Source of the DNA: Larsenimonas salina
GTDB taxonomy: Bacteria; Pseudomonadota; Gammaproteobacteria; Pseudomonadales; Halomonadaceae
Assembly (NCBI RefSeq): GCF_023736155.1
Contig: NZ_JAMLJJ010000002.1
Location: forward strand, 310,001 to 374,000
DNA: 64,000 bases
Direction of reading: 5' to 3'
Both the position numbers and the translations under genes were made by a program. The notes under the pieces were generated by a model. The model saw only the letters and a list, made by a program, of their open reading frames with translations. It did not search any database and was not told the origin of the DNA. Positions 53,915 to 63,681 of the stretch are shown piece by piece (position 1 is the first letter of the stretch; every line of letters begins with the position of its first letter).

Positions 53915-55210
53915 TTAGGCCGCCGGCTTCGAGATCAGAGCGTAGAAAAAGCCGTCGTGGCCGTGTTCGGTCGGCAGTAGCTGCCGGCCATTGTCGGTGG
54001 CAAGGCCAAGCTCGAGCGGCAGCGGCAGACTGACCGCCTCGGGGGTCCGGCTCAGGAATTTTTCGATCTGGGCCTGATTCTCCTTCGGGATCACCGAGCA
54101 GGTGGCGTACAGCAGGACGCCACCCGGGGCCAGCAGGGTCCAGAGACTGTCCAGAAGCGCGGCCTGAGTAGCGGCAAGCGTGTCCAGATCCTCGGGCGTG
54201 CGAAGCCACTTGATGTCGGGGTGACGGCGAATGACGCCGGTGCCCGAGCACGGCGCGTCGCAGAGAATCGCCTGGAACGGTGTGCCGTCCCACCAGTCGG
54301 TACCGGTGCCATCGCCGTGTCTCAGCGTGGCGTCGAGCCCAAGGCGTGAAAGGGTCGCGTCCACACGGCCAAGCCGCGTTGAGTCACTGTCGAGCGCGGT
54401 AAGCTCAAGCGTCGAAACGCGCTCGAGCAGGTGCGCGGCCTTGCCGCCCGGTGCGCTGCACGCATCGAGCACGCGCGCGTTGTCAGCAAGGTAGGGCGCG
54501 AGCAATGGGGCGGCGAGCTGGGCGGCAGTATCCTGCACGCTGACGTCGCCCTCTACGAAGCCTGGCAGTTGCTCGACGTCGCACGGCGTTTCGAGCGTTA
54601 GCCCCATCTCGGTGCCGGCCACGGCGGTTGCACTCATGCCGGCGGCTTCCAGTCGCGCCAGATACGCCTCGCGGCTCTGGCGGCGGCCATTGACCCGAAG
54701 CGTCATCGGCCCCGGGGTGTTGTTGCCGGCAAGAATCGATGACCACTGCTCGGGCCAGGCGTGCTTGATGGCGTCGATCATCCAGCGCGGATGACGAAGC
54801 GCGGCTTCAGGCAGCGCATCGACCTTGGCCTGAAGTTCGACCCGCTCGCGCTCGGCGCGTCTCAGACAGCCGTTGAGCACGCGCGTCGCCCAGGGTTTCT
54901 TGAGGGTCTTTGCCGCACCTGCGGTTTCACCCACAGCGGCGTGGGCCGGCACGCGCATGTGGTAGAGCTGATAAAGCCCCAGCAGCAAGAGGGCCTGAAT
55001 GTCCTGATCCTTGCGCTTGAAGGGCTGTCTCAGGAGCTCTTCTGCGAGCGCGTTCAGGCGCGGAAGCTCTCGGCAGACCCCAAAGCAGAGCGCCTTGTAA
55101 AAGCCATGATCGCGCGGCGGAAGGTTCTCCGGCGTCATGGTGGAGAGAGACCCCTGGTGGGTCAGTACCCGGGCCAGGGTGGTGGCCGCGAGGGCGCGTG
55201 CTTGGCTCAT
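53915..55210 (-). CDS. rsmB: 16S rRNA (cytosine(967)-C5)-methyltransferase
   Basis: A 431-residue methyltransferase: an N-terminal NusB-like RNA-binding domain (about 5-140) and a Rossmann SAM domain. SAM motif LDACSAPGGKAAHLLER, the catalytic loops DAPCSGTGVIRRHPDIKW (Cys) and YATCSVIPKENQAQ (second Cys). The ATG at 55210 overlaps the fmt stop as ATGA (55207-55210). Standard def-fmt-rsmB order. Confidence 0.95.
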   Translation of the reverse strand: MSQARALAATTLARVLTHQGSLSTMTPENLPPRDHGFYKALCFGVCRELPRLNALAEELLRQPFKRKDQDIQALLLLGLYQLYHMRVPAHAAVGETAGAAKTLKKPWATRVLNGCLRRAERERVELQAKVDALPEAALRHPRWMIDAIKHAWPEQWSSILAGNNTPGPMTLRVNGRRQSREAYLARLEAAGMSATAVAGTEMGLTLETPCDVEQLPGFVEGDVSVQDTAAQLAAPLLAPYLADNARVLDACSAPGGKAAHLLERVSTLELTALDSDSTRLGRVDATLSRLGLDATLRHGDGTGTDWWDGTPFQAILCDAPCSGTGVIRRHPDIKWLRTPEDLDTLAATQAALLDSLWTLLAPGGVLLYATCSVIPKENQAQIEKFLSRTPEAVSLPLPLELGLATDNGRQLLPTEHGHDGFFYALISKPAA

Positions 55211-56166
55211 GAACAACGGCCTGTCAGTTGGGTGCCGGGGGCGAACAACGCCCCTTTGCTGTGGGTGAGCGCCTCGACCAGCAGCGGTTTACCGCCGGGA
55301 AGCTGCGCTTCGAGAATATCCAGTGCGCCATCGCCGCAGGCGATGCGCAGGGTGCCTTTGGGGCCGTCGAGTACGGTGCCGGGCGCCTCGTTTCCGTCAT
55401 GGGCAATGGCGCGCGCGCGCCACAGGCGAAGTTTCTGGTCGCCAAGGCTTGTCCAGGCCACGGGCCACGGGTTGAACGCCTGAATACGGCGGGCAAGCTC
55501 CGGGGCCGGGCGCGAGAAGTCGAGCTCGGCTTCGGCCTTGGTCAGCTTGTGCGCGTAGGTTACGCCGGCCTCAGATTGAGGCGTGGCGGTCACCGCGGAA
55601 GACGCGAGCGCGTCGAGGGTATCAACCAGCGCGACCGCGCCCTGTGCGGCAAGCGTTGCATGCAGTGCGCCGCCGGTGGTAGCGGTGTCGATCTGAGCGT
55701 TCGTTTTTGCAAGCATGTCGCCGGTGTCGAGGCCTGCATCCATCTGCATGATGGTGACGCCCGTCTCGGCGTCTCCGGCCTCGATCGCGCGTTGGATCGG
55801 TGCCGCCCCACGCCAGCGCGGCAAGAGCGAGGCGTGCACGTTGATGGCGCCAAGGCGCGGGATGTCGAGCACGGCCTGTGGCAGCAGCAAGCCGTAGGCG
55901 ACCACGACCAGCACGTCAGGGGCGAGGGCGCGAAGTGCCTCCTGGTCTTCCGTGTTTTTGAGCGAGACCGGCTGGTAGACCTCGACCTCTTGCTCCTGCG
56001 CGATCATCTTGACCGGGCTTGGGGTCATCCGCCGACCTCGGCCCGACGGCCGGTCGGGCTGTGTCCAGACACCGACGACGTCGTGGCGCGAGGACAGCAG
56101 GGCTTTAAGACTTTCAGCGGCAAATTCGGGAGTGCCTGCAAAGGCAACGCGAAGGGTGTCAGGCAT
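55207..56166 (-). CDS. fmt: Methionyl-tRNA formyltransferase
   Basis: A 319-residue enzyme that formylates initiator Met-tRNA with 10-formyl-THF. Motifs: AFAGTPEFAAESL at the N-terminus, NVHASLLPRWRGAAPIQRAI (catalytic Asn/His region), and GVTIMQMDAGLDTGDML with the catalytic Asp; a C-terminal beta-barrel tRNA domain follows (about 205-319). Lies 54 bp after def. Confidence 0.96.
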   Translation of the reverse strand: MPDTLRVAFAGTPEFAAESLKALLSSRHDVVGVWTQPDRPSGRGRRMTPSPVKMIAQEQEVEVYQPVSLKNTEDQEALRALAPDVLVVVAYGLLLPQAVLDIPRLGAINVHASLLPRWRGAAPIQRAIEAGDAETGVTIMQMDAGLDTGDMLAKTNAQIDTATTGGALHATLAAQGAVALVDTLDALASSAVTATPQSEAGVTYAHKLTKAEAELDFSRPAPELARRIQAFNPWPVAWTSLGDQKLRLWRARAIAHDGNEAPGTVLDGPKGTLRIACGDGALDILEAQLPGGKPLLVEALTHSKGALFAPGTQLTGRCS

Positions 56167-56220
56167 GACAGTTCCTGTAAGGCGTCGGCGCCGCGGATCA
56201 ACGCGGCGCGCAGTAGGGGT

Positions 56221-56727
56221 TCAGCTCATCTGCTTGTGGCGTTTTTGCATCTTCTTCTTGATGCGCTCGCGCTTGAGCGAGGAGAGATAATCCACGAACA
56301 GCACGCCTTCCAGGTGATCCAGCTCGTGCTGAATGCAGTGGGCCAGCAGGCCGTCGGCGTCCAGTTCATACGGCGTGCCGTGACGGTCAAGCGCGCGCAG
56401 ATGCACCTGGAGATAACGCGGAACCTCGACGTAGGAGTCTGGAATGGAGAGGCAGCCTTCCTGCAGCGGTGCCATCTCATCGCCGATCGGGGTGTACTCG
56501 GGGTTGATGAGTACCCGCGGATCGGACTTGTCTTCACTGACGTCCATGACCACAAGGCGCCGGTGTTGGTCGACCTGAGTGGCGGCAAGCCCGATGCCGG
56601 GCGCCTCATACATGGTTTCGAGCATGTTGTCGATCAACGTCTGCAGCTCGTCATCGAAGGATTCGACGGACGCGGCCTTGGTGCGAAGGCGGGGATCGGG
56701 GTATTCAAGAATCTCTAATAAGGCCAT
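56221..56727 (-). CDS. def: Peptide deformylase
   Basis: A 168-residue metalloenzyme that removes the N-formyl group from nascent proteins. Three family motifs: GIGLAATQV (44-52), EGCLS with metal ligand Cys92, and QHELDH with His134, Glu135 and His138. The start 56727 ([11 protein letters not shown]) is the canonical N-terminus; an in-frame ATG at 56748 would add seven residues. The Lys/Arg-rich C-terminus ([15 protein letters not shown]) is common in this family. Divergent from the LysM gene. Confidence 0.96.
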   Translation of the reverse strand: MALLEILEYPDPRLRTKAASVESFDDELQTLIDNMLETMYEAPGIGLAATQVDQHRRLVVMDVSEDKSDPRVLINPEYTPIGDEMAPLQEGCLSIPDSYVEVPRYLQVHLRALDRHGTPYELDADGLLAHCIQHELDHLEGVLFVDYLSSLKRERIKKKMQKRHKQMS

Positions 56728-56886
56728 GGGTCGGTCCCGGTTGGTCATTAACGCTTCAAGGCGGCATTGGCCCCGCCGTAAATGAAGAAAAGCAGGGGCA
56801 GGCGCTTTGAAGGGGTGCAATGCGCCTATTGTAGTGTGGGCGCGCGCGTAACGGAACCGGCGCCAGAGCGCAGGGGATTGAACTTG

Positions 56887-57924
56887 ATGAGCGTATTACC
56901 GAAGCGATCACACCGGCAGGCATGGGCCAGGGCAGTCGGGTTGGGTGGCCTTCTTGTCGCCCACGGGGCGTGGGCCGTCACATTGATGCCGCAGGCGCCA
57001 AGCCATTGGATTGTGCCGGAGGGGGCGTCGTCGCGCTCGATTGTCGAGCGCTACGTAAGCGATGCGAGTCAGTGGCCCGAACTCTGGGCCAAAAACAAAG
57101 ACGTGGCCGCCCCGCCGACCCTACACGCAGGGGATACGCTGAGTCTGGTCACCCTCGATGCGACGCCGACCCTGCTTCTCGAACGGGGCAGCCGAGTTGC
57201 CAGGCTTTCCCCGTCGGTGCGTGTGGCCACACAAGGGTCGACCGCTCTGATCGATGCACATGAGCCCTTCGGTGGTGCTTCGCGTTATCGCTTCGTAACC
57301 AAGACCGGGCTGGGCGCGTTTTCCGCACTGACCGGTCAGCAGGGCGAGCATCTGGTACTTGGCAAGGGCGCTATCGTATTCAGCGCCGGGCAGGCGACCA
57401 TGGGGGCGCGGCTCGGACTCTACCGCGAGGTGGCAGGGGCGTCGGTACTGCCTGATGGCGTGCGGCTATTGAAGCGGGTCGGGGAGGCGCGCGTGCTCGA
57501 GCGTACCCAGGGGGTGACGCGGCTCGAGATTATCTCTGCCGATGAGCCAATCGACATGGCGACCCATCTTGGGCCGCTTGATGCGCCCACCGAACCGGAT
57601 TTTCTCGAGCATGCAGCCCTTGGGGGGCCGGGCGGTATCGATGCGCGCATTCAATGGCTTGAAGGCGGGGCACTCTATACCGGGGCCGGGAGTCTGGTGC
57701 TTTTGAATCGCGGCTACCGCGATGGGCTTGAAGTGGGGCAACGGCTTCGGTTGTCGACGGTGGATCATGCCCGGCAGCCGGTCAGTGACGTCGGAAGGCT
57801 ATCGCAGTCGGACGGGCACTTGAGTGTTGTTGCGATGAGCGCCTCGGCAAGCCTTGCGCGCATTCACCAAAGCGCGCGACCGGTGGCGGTCGGCGACACT
57901 GTCGTTAGTGAGCCGAGCTTATGA
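56887..57924 (+). CDS. Exported LysM-domain protein
   Basis: A 345-residue protein with a signal peptide (basic start, [15 protein letters not shown], cleavage about residue 31) and one LysM domain (about 37-95: [28 protein letters not shown], then LHAGDTLSL), a peptidoglycan-binding module. The rest is a beta-rich region with repeated RV/RL segments and no recognised domain. The gene is regularly found between def and dprA in gammaproteobacteria. Start 56887 has AGGGGA upstream; the frame is open 35 codons further. It overlaps dprA as ATGA (57921-57924). Confidence 0.82.
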   Translation: MSVLPKRSHRQAWARAVGLGGLLVAHGAWAVTLMPQAPSHWIVPEGASSRSIVERYVSDASQWPELWAKNKDVAAPPTLHAGDTLSLVTLDATPTLLLERGSRVARLSPSVRVATQGSTALIDAHEPFGGASRYRFVTKTGLGAFSALTGQQGEHLVLGKGAIVFSAGQATMGARLGLYREVAGASVLPDGVRLLKRVGEARVLERTQGVTRLEIISADEPIDMATHLGPLDAPTEPDFLEHAALGGPGGIDARIQWLEGGALYTGAGSLVLLNRGYRDGLEVGQRLRLSTVDHARQPVSDVGRLSQSDGHLSVVAMSASASLARIHQSARPVAVGDTVVSEPSL

Positions 57925-59078
57925 CAGCGCCGCTTTTTTCCACGGGCCTTTTTCCCACGGGCCTTGTCTCCAAAGACCATGAGCCTGTCGAGCCGGTCAC
58001 GCCCGAGGCGTGGGTTGCCTTGTCGCTGCTTCCGGGGGTGGGGCCGCGCACCGTCAAGGCACTTCGCGAGCAGGCACTTGCCTGGCCCGAGGCCTGGCTT
58101 TCCGCGCTTTCACCCAAGGCGCGCGTACCGTTACAGGCCTATCTGTGTGACCCTCTTGAAAGTCCGCTTGGCCTACGCGTATCGGCGTATCTTCGCTGGT
58201 GCGACGGTGAGGCCCGTTCGATAGTGACGCCCTCATGTGCGGCGTGGCCGAGCGTACTCGATGAGCTGCCTGACCCACCTATCGTCTTGTGGGCGCATGG
58301 CGCCTACTCAGCGCTTACGCTGCCCGGCTTTGCCATGGTCGGCACGCGCAAGCCGACCTCGGAAGGGGCGTTCAATGCGCGCCGGTTTTCACAGGCATTA
58401 GCGCAGCAGGGCCTTGCCGTGATCAGTGGTCTGGCGCTGGGTGTGGACGGCCTTTGTCATCAGGCCGCACTCGAGGCCGGTGCGCCGACGGTCGCCGTGC
58501 TTGGTTGTGGGATCGATGTGGTGTATCCGCGCCAGCATCAGCGCCTTCGCGAGCGCATCGTCGCCGAAGGAGGGCTGCTGCTCAGTGAGCATCCGCCCGG
58601 CGTTCAGGCCAGGCCCCAGTTCTTTCCCCGGCGTAATCGCCTGATCACGGGGCTTGCACTTGGCGTGCTGGTGGTTGAGGCGACGTTGAAAAGTGGGTCG
58701 CTGGTTAGCGCGCGGCTGGCGCTCGAGCAGAATCGAGAAGTGTTTGCACTGCCGGGAAGTCTTTCGAATCCGCAGGCGCGCGGGTGTCTGCACCTTATTC
58801 AGCAGCAGGGCGCCAAGCTCGTGATCGACGTCGACGATATTCTCGGCGAGTTGCTGTTGCCGGTATCTGAACAGGTTCTAGCCCGGCCAGCCGCTCCTGA
58901 TCAGGCCGACGTGCCCGTGGCCGGGCTTGCCGCCTTTCTCGGCGCTGAGCCGGTCGCAATCGATGTGCTGGTCGAGCGCGCGGGAAAATCCATCGCCGAG
59001 TGCGCCTCGGAACTCATGATGCTGGAACTTGAAGGCGTCGTGCAGCAGGTCGCCGGCGGCTGGGTGCGCTGCCGATAA
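57921..59078 (+). CDS. dprA: DNA-processing protein DprA
   Basis: A 385-residue DprA/Smf that loads RecA on incoming single-stranded DNA in transformation. An N-terminal helix-hairpin part (LPGVGPRTVKAL), the Rossmann core with MVGTRKPTSEG, VISGLALGVDGLCHQAAL and FFPRRNRLITGLALGVLVVEA, and a C-terminal winged-helix-like domain (about 310-385). Co-translated with the LysM gene. Confidence 0.94.
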   Translation: MTAPLFSTGLFPTGLVSKDHEPVEPVTPEAWVALSLLPGVGPRTVKALREQALAWPEAWLSALSPKARVPLQAYLCDPLESPLGLRVSAYLRWCDGEARSIVTPSCAAWPSVLDELPDPPIVLWAHGAYSALTLPGFAMVGTRKPTSEGAFNARRFSQALAQQGLAVISGLALGVDGLCHQAALEAGAPTVAVLGCGIDVVYPRQHQRLRERIVAEGGLLLSEHPPGVQARPQFFPRRNRLITGLALGVLVVEATLKSGSLVSARLALEQNREVFALPGSLSNPQARGCLHLIQQQGAKLVIDVDDILGELLLPVSEQVLARPAAPDQADVPVAGLAAFLGAEPVAIDVLVERAGKSIAECASELMMLELEGVVQQVAGGWVRCR

Positions 59079-59141
59079 GGACGACGTATCATGGCCGCCA
59101 CTTTTGCGTGGATGGCATGAACGTTCAGGAGCAGTTCTTCG

Positions 59142-59699
59142 ATGGTTGAAACGGTCTCTCTCGACCAGGCGGCGGCCTGGCTTCACACCGGCAAGGTATT
59201 GGCGTACCCGACCGAGGCGGTTTGGGGGGTTGGGTGCGACCCCGATGACGTAAAGGCGCTCGAGGCGCTTTTAGCGCTTAAACAGCGTGACCCGGCCAAG
59301 GGCGTTATTCTGATCGCGGCGTCGATTGAGCAGTGCGCGCCTTATCTTGACGGTCTAACGTCGTCGCAGCGTGAGACGCTTGCAGCCCATTGGCCGGGGC
59401 CGACCACCTTTTTAGTGCCGGATAACGGCCGGGCCCATCCGCTGGTGGGCGGGGCGCACTCAAGCATCGCGCTTCGAGTGACCGACCACCCGCTGGTGAT
59501 CGAGCTGTGCACCGCCTTTGGCGGCCCGCTGGTGTCGACGTCTGCCAATCAGGCCGGCGCCCCGCCGTGCATGAGCGCAGAGGATATTCACACGCATTTC
59601 CCCAGGGCCCATGACCTGGCGATATTGGATGGCGTGCTCGGCGGGCGAGCCGCGCCCAGCCGGATCATCGATCTCGACAGCGGGCGCGTTCTGCGTTGA
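59142..59699 (+). CDS. tsaC: Threonylcarbamoyl-AMP synthase
   Basis: A 185-residue single-domain YrdC/Sua5-type enzyme that makes threonylcarbamoyl-AMP for tRNA t6A37. Motifs: AYPTEAVWGVGCDP at residues 21-34, LKQRDPAKGVILI, WPGPTTFLV, SIALRVTDHP and VSTSANQAG. Size like E. coli TsaC (190) without the extra Sua5 domain. 63 bp after dprA. Confidence 0.94.
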   Translation: MVETVSLDQAAAWLHTGKVLAYPTEAVWGVGCDPDDVKALEALLALKQRDPAKGVILIAASIEQCAPYLDGLTSSQRETLAAHWPGPTTFLVPDNGRAHPLVGGAHSSIALRVTDHPLVIELCTAFGGPLVSTSANQAGAPPCMSAEDIHTHFPRAHDLAILDGVLGGRAAPSRIIDLDSGRVLR

Positions 59700-59835
59700 G
59701 CCTGCGGCAATCTGTGCCGTGTGCTCGAGCACGCAGGGGTGTCGCTTATCGGCGCGATCACCGACAATACGCGCGTGATGCGATCCTCAAGCGATCGATA
59801 TGTTCAATGACCGGCCATCTTTAAGGGGTTGCCCC

Positions 59836-60762
59836 ATGTCCCATGCCTATCTCGACACCGTGAAATCCTTCCTGCTCGATTTTCAGGACCGACTCTGTGA
59901 CGCCTTGGCCGAAGAAGACGGTGATGCCGAGTTCAAGGAGGATGCTTGGACGCGCGCAACAGGCGGCGGCGGGCGTACGCGTGTGCTTGAAAACGGGGCG
60001 CTGTTTGAAAAAGGCGGGGTCAATTTTTCTCACGTTTATGGTGAGGAGCTTCCGGCGTCGGCGACCGCGGCGCGGCCCGAGCTTGCCGGCCGCAGCTTTC
60101 ACGCCACCGGCGTATCGTGGGTGCTTCATCCGCATAACCCGTTCGTGCCGACAACCCACGGCAACATCCGCTTTTTCATCGCTGAAAAAGAGGGCGAAGA
60201 CCCGGTGTGGTGGTTTGGCGGTGGCATCGATCTGACGCCGTACTACCCGGTCTATGAGGACGTCATCCATTGGCACAAGACCTGCAAGGCGGTCTGCGAC
60301 CCGTTCGGCCTTGATGTCTATCCGCGCTACAAGGCGTGGTGCGACGAGTACTTCTATCTGAAGCACCGCGATGAAACCCGGGGTGTGGGCGGGCTGTTCT
60401 TCGACGATCTGAACGAGTGGGATTTCGACACCTGCTTTGCCTTTCAAAAAAGTGTGGGAAACCACTTCGCCGAAGCGTTTTTGCCGATCGCATCGGCGCG
60501 CAAGAACACCCCCTATGGGCCAAGAGAGCGCGCGTTTCAGGCTTATCGCCGCGGGCGCTACGTCGAGTTCAATCTGGTGTATGACCGCGGCACGCTGTTC
60601 GGGCTTCAAAGCGGCGGACGCACCGAGTCGATTCTGATGTCGATGCCGCCGGTGGCGGAGTGGCGCTATCAGTGGACGCCGGAAGAAGCCTCCATCGAAG
60701 AGACGCTCTATCATGATTACCTTCACGCCCGTGACTGGCTTGGTGAGGCGGACACCGAGTAA
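59836..60762 (+). CDS. hemF: Oxygen-dependent coproporphyrinogen III oxidase
   Basis: A 308-residue HemF that decarboxylates coproporphyrinogen III to protoporphyrinogen IX with O2. Conserved: [48 protein letters not shown] and [18 protein letters not shown]. Start 59836 has AAGGGG upstream. The aerobic enzyme matches an aerobic lifestyle. A perfect palindromic terminator follows before aroE. Confidence 0.96.
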   Translation: MSHAYLDTVKSFLLDFQDRLCDALAEEDGDAEFKEDAWTRATGGGGRTRVLENGALFEKGGVNFSHVYGEELPASATAARPELAGRSFHATGVSWVLHPHNPFVPTTHGNIRFFIAEKEGEDPVWWFGGGIDLTPYYPVYEDVIHWHKTCKAVCDPFGLDVYPRYKAWCDEYFYLKHRDETRGVGGLFFDDLNEWDFDTCFAFQKSVGNHFAEAFLPIASARKNTPYGPRERAFQAYRRGRYVEFNLVYDRGTLFGLQSGGRTESILMSMPPVAEWRYQWTPEEASIEETLYHDYLHARDWLGEADTE

Positions 60763-60803
60763 GCGATGGCTGCATGTACGTCGGTCCCTTGAGGCCGTAA
60801 CCG

Positions 60804-60837
60804 AAAAACGCCGGCGCTAGCGCCGGCGTTTTTTTGG
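60804..60837. terminator. Strong bidirectional terminator after hemF
   Basis: ACGCCGGCGCT (60808-60818) is directly followed by its complement AGCGCCGGCGT (60819-60829), flanked by five A (60804-60808) and eight T residues (60829-60836). Confidence 0.92.
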
Positions 60838-60894
60838 CCGCAACAAGAGCGTGCTACAGTGCCCTGATTTCCAAATTATAGCGATGCCCACGTC

Positions 60895-61731
60895 ATGAGC
60901 GATCTTTACTGCGTATTCGGCCACCCCATCAGCCATTCCCGATCTCCGGCGCTGCACGCGGCGTTTGCAGCGCAAACCGATCAGGCGCTTCATTACGAGG
61001 CGCGCGACCCAGGCGAGGCGTTCGAAAGCGCCTGGCATGCCTTTGTCGAGGAAGGCGGCCTTGGCGCCAACGTCACCGTGCCGTTCAAGGAGCGGGCCTA
61101 TCGTCTGGCTGACCGGCTGACCGAGCGTGCGAGCCGCGCAGGCGCGGTCAATACCTTGATGGTGAACGCACAGGGACAAGCACTTGGTGATACGACCGAT
61201 GGCGTGGGCCTATTGCGCGATCTTGTGCGGCTGCAGGCACGACTTGAGGGCGGTCGCATTCTGGTGCTGGGTGCTGGCGGCGCTGTGCGGGGGGTACTGG
61301 AGCCCTTGCTCGAGACTGCCCCGGCAACCGTCATGGTGGCCAATCGAACCGCGTCGAAAGCGAGTGCGCTTGCTGAGGCGTTTAAAGACCTTGGGCCAGT
61401 CGAGGGGGGGCATTTCGATGATGCAACCGGCCACTTCGATGTCATCATCAATGGCACCAGTGCAAGCCTTGGCAATGAGTTGCCGGCGCTTCCCAACGTA
61501 ACGCTTGATGAGACAACCCTTGCCTACGACATGATGTACGCCGCGCGCCCGACGGTGTTCATGACGTGGGCCGAGGCATTGGGTGCCCGCACCTCTGATG
61601 GGCTGGGCATGCTGGTGGAGCAGGCCGCGGCGTCATTTGAACTCTGGCGCGGCGCAGTGCCGGAAACCGAGCCGGTTCGCCGCGCGGTACGTCAGGCCTT
61701 GACCGCGACCCTGCTTGATGAGGTGCCCTGA
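60895..61731 (+). CDS. aroE: Shikimate dehydrogenase (NADP+)
   Basis: A 278-residue AroE that reduces 3-dehydroshikimate to shikimate, supplying chorismate for aromatic amino acids and the DHB pathway. Substrate motif FGHPISHSRSP (8-18), catalytic Lys in NVTVPFKERAY (about 67), Asp in DTTDGVGLL, and NADP motif VLGAGGAVRGV with NRTASKA. Own transcription unit after the hemF terminator. Confidence 0.95.
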   Translation: MSDLYCVFGHPISHSRSPALHAAFAAQTDQALHYEARDPGEAFESAWHAFVEEGGLGANVTVPFKERAYRLADRLTERASRAGAVNTLMVNAQGQALGDTTDGVGLLRDLVRLQARLEGGRILVLGAGGAVRGVLEPLLETAPATVMVANRTASKASALAEAFKDLGPVEGGHFDDATGHFDVIINGTSASLGNELPALPNVTLDETTLAYDMMYAARPTVFMTWAEALGARTSDGLGMLVEQAAASFELWRGAVPETEPVRRAVRQALTATLLDEVP

Positions 61732-61761
61732 CGCCATGATGTCGGCGCCGGGGCAGTCACA

Positions 61762-62574
61762 CTATGGTTTCAGGCGGTTGCAGTTGGGTGTGCGTCCGGC
61801 CGACTTGGCACTGGTGTAGAGCGCCTCGGCCTCGCTCATGCGGCCTTGAAGATCGCCGATGCGACGGTCGTTGCCCGGGTGGGTCGACATCCATTCGGGC
61901 GGTTGGCCGCCGCCGGCGGCTTTCATGTTGTTCCAGAGCGCAATGCTTGCCTCGGGATCAAAGCCTGCCTTGGCCATCAAATCCAGCCCAAGTAGATCCG
62001 CTTCCGATTCCTGTTTGCGAGAAAAGGGCAGCAGTACGCCGTACTGAGCGCCCGCACCTAAGAGCGTTGCAAGCTGTTCGCCGCCGCCGCCGACGGCGCT
62101 GACCACGCTGAGTCCGGACTGGGTCACAGCCTGGGTCGAGACGCGCTCGTTGGCATGGTGCGCGAGAACGTGGGAGACTTCGTGACCGATCACGGCCGCG
62201 AGCTGGTCCTGATTCTCGGCCACATCCAAAAGACCGCTGTAGACGCCGATGTAGCCGCCAGGCAGAGCGAACGCATTGGCCTGATCACTTTTGAACACGG
62301 CCAGATTCCACTGTTTTGGGGCGCCTTCCTCTGTGACCTGGTCGGTGATCGCATCGGCGACGCATTGAACGTATTGGCGCGTCTTGCCCTGAACTTCCGG
62401 CAGTTTCTGCTGGTAGGTGGCAAAGCTTTTCTGCCCCATCTGCCCCAGCTCGTCGTCTGAATAGAGCGAGAGCTGAGAGCGGCCGAGAGGCGAGGTCGAA
62501 CAGCCGCTCAGCACTGCGCCGAGCAGACCTAGAATAAGTGGGGTCTTCCATGAACGTCTTGCCATGCGGGTCAT
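61762..62574 (-). CDS. M48-family metalloprotease lipoprotein (LoiP-like)
   Basis: A 270-residue lipoprotein: signal peptide ending in the lipobox LSGC (Cys25), and an M48 zinc protease domain with GHEVSHVLAHH (His131, Glu132, His135) and the third ligand in ESEADLLGLDLMAKAGFDP. LPGGYIGVYSGLL before the zinc motif is typical of LoiP/YggG and BepA relatives, which maintain outer-membrane proteins. It has no TPR region, hence LoiP-like. Convergent with aroE. Confidence 0.9.
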   Translation of the reverse strand: MTRMARRSWKTPLILGLLGAVLSGCSTSPLGRSQLSLYSDDELGQMGQKSFATYQQKLPEVQGKTRQYVQCVADAITDQVTEEGAPKQWNLAVFKSDQANAFALPGGYIGVYSGLLDVAENQDQLAAVIGHEVSHVLAHHANERVSTQAVTQSGLSVVSAVGGGGEQLATLLGAGAQYGVLLPFSRKQESEADLLGLDLMAKAGFDPEASIALWNNMKAAGGGQPPEWMSTHPGNDRRIGDLQGRMSEAEALYTSAKSAGRTPNCNRLKP

Positions 62575-62666
62575 GCGCTCCTTGTGGCGGTCAAGTTCCC
62601 TTGGTTCGATGCCACCTTACAGCGCTCTGGCGTTAAGTTAAATGTGTAAAAGGATAAGGATCTGTC

Positions 62667-63518
62667 ATGAACGAGGCACTGAGTACGCGCTTGATTCATT
62701 TACTGGATCGACTCGAGCCGTTTCTTCCGCCACAGCGCGACCCGATCGACTGGGCGCGGGATACGGCAGCGCTGTGGCAGCGCCATCCCCTGGGCGGCCA
62801 GTTGATCGCGGTCGAGCCCCGCGACAGCCTGACGCTGTCGGAGCTGGTGGGTATCGAGCGCCAGCGCGACGCCCTGGTGAGTAATACGCGCGCGTTTCTG
62901 GCCGGTCGGCCGGCCAATCATGCGTTGTTGTGGGGGGCACGCGGCTGCGGCAAGTCGTCTCTGGTGCGTGCGCTCATCAATGAGCTTGGCGTTGAAGGGC
63001 TTCGATTGATTCAGGTCGACCGGCTCGACCTGATCAGCCTGCCGACCCTTGTGAATGAGCTTCGCGATCAGCCTTATCGGTTCGTGGTCTACTGCGATGA
63101 TCTCTCGTTTGAAGGCGGTGACGACGCCTACAAGGCACTCAAGAGCGTGCTCGATGGCACGTTGACCGGCCCGCCCGAGAACGTAGTGCTCTACGCCACC
63201 TCCAACCGACGGCACCTGCTGCCGGAATCCAGCCGAGACAATGAGCAGAGTCGCGTCGTCGGGCAGGAGCTTCATCATGGAGACGCCGTTGAGGAAAAGA
63301 TCTCGCTGTCGGACCGATTCGGTCTATGGCTGAGCTTTTACCCGTTCGATCAGGCGACGTACCTGTCGGCCTGTGCGCATTGGCTTGATGTGCTGGGCGG
63401 TACCTGGGACGAGTCTGCCCGTGAGGCGGCGGTTCGGTTCGCAACCGCCCGCGGCGTTCGAAGCGGGCGCGCCGCGTGGCAGTTCGCGGCGCAGTGGGCG
63501 GGCAGCCAGCCAAAGTAA
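62667..63518 (+). CDS. DUF815-family AAA-type ATPase
   Basis: A 283-residue P-loop ATPase. Walker A is LLWGARGCGKSSLVRAL (about 89-105), Walker B is FVVYCDDLSFE, sensor 1 lies in VVLYATSNRRHLLPE, and a C-terminal helical lid follows. The region ENEQSR-like DNEQSRVVGQELHHGDAVEEKISLSDRFGLWLSF is the DUF815 hallmark. The cellular role of the family is unknown. Single gene with its own terminator. Confidence 0.88.
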   Translation: MNEALSTRLIHLLDRLEPFLPPQRDPIDWARDTAALWQRHPLGGQLIAVEPRDSLTLSELVGIERQRDALVSNTRAFLAGRPANHALLWGARGCGKSSLVRALINELGVEGLRLIQVDRLDLISLPTLVNELRDQPYRFVVYCDDLSFEGGDDAYKALKSVLDGTLTGPPENVVLYATSNRRHLLPESSRDNEQSRVVGQELHHGDAVEEKISLSDRFGLWLSFYPFDQATYLSACAHWLDVLGGTWDESAREAAVRFATARGVRSGRAAWQFAAQWAGSQPK

Positions 63519-63568
63519 GTCTTCAAAAAGGAGGCTCCCGGTTGCCCGGGGCTACGCCGTTTAAATGC

Positions 63569-63592
63569 AAGGCGCTGTAAGGCGCCTTTTTT
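63569..63592 (+). terminator. Rho-independent terminator of the DUF815 gene
   Basis: AAGGCGC (63569-63575), 6-nt loop, GCGCCTT (63582-63588), then a run of T to 63592. Confidence 0.88.
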
Positions 63593-63681
63593 ATTGCCTA
63601 TTTCGTGGTTACCGAATTTTATAGGTGTATTACCGTTCACTTTAGCCGTTACTACTTTTACCCATTGTTAAGGCGTATGGC

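Noticed and set aside
55228..56718. 496-codon open frame on the plus strand opposite fmt and def
   Set aside because: It spans two certain genes and their gap in antisense and has no signature of its own.
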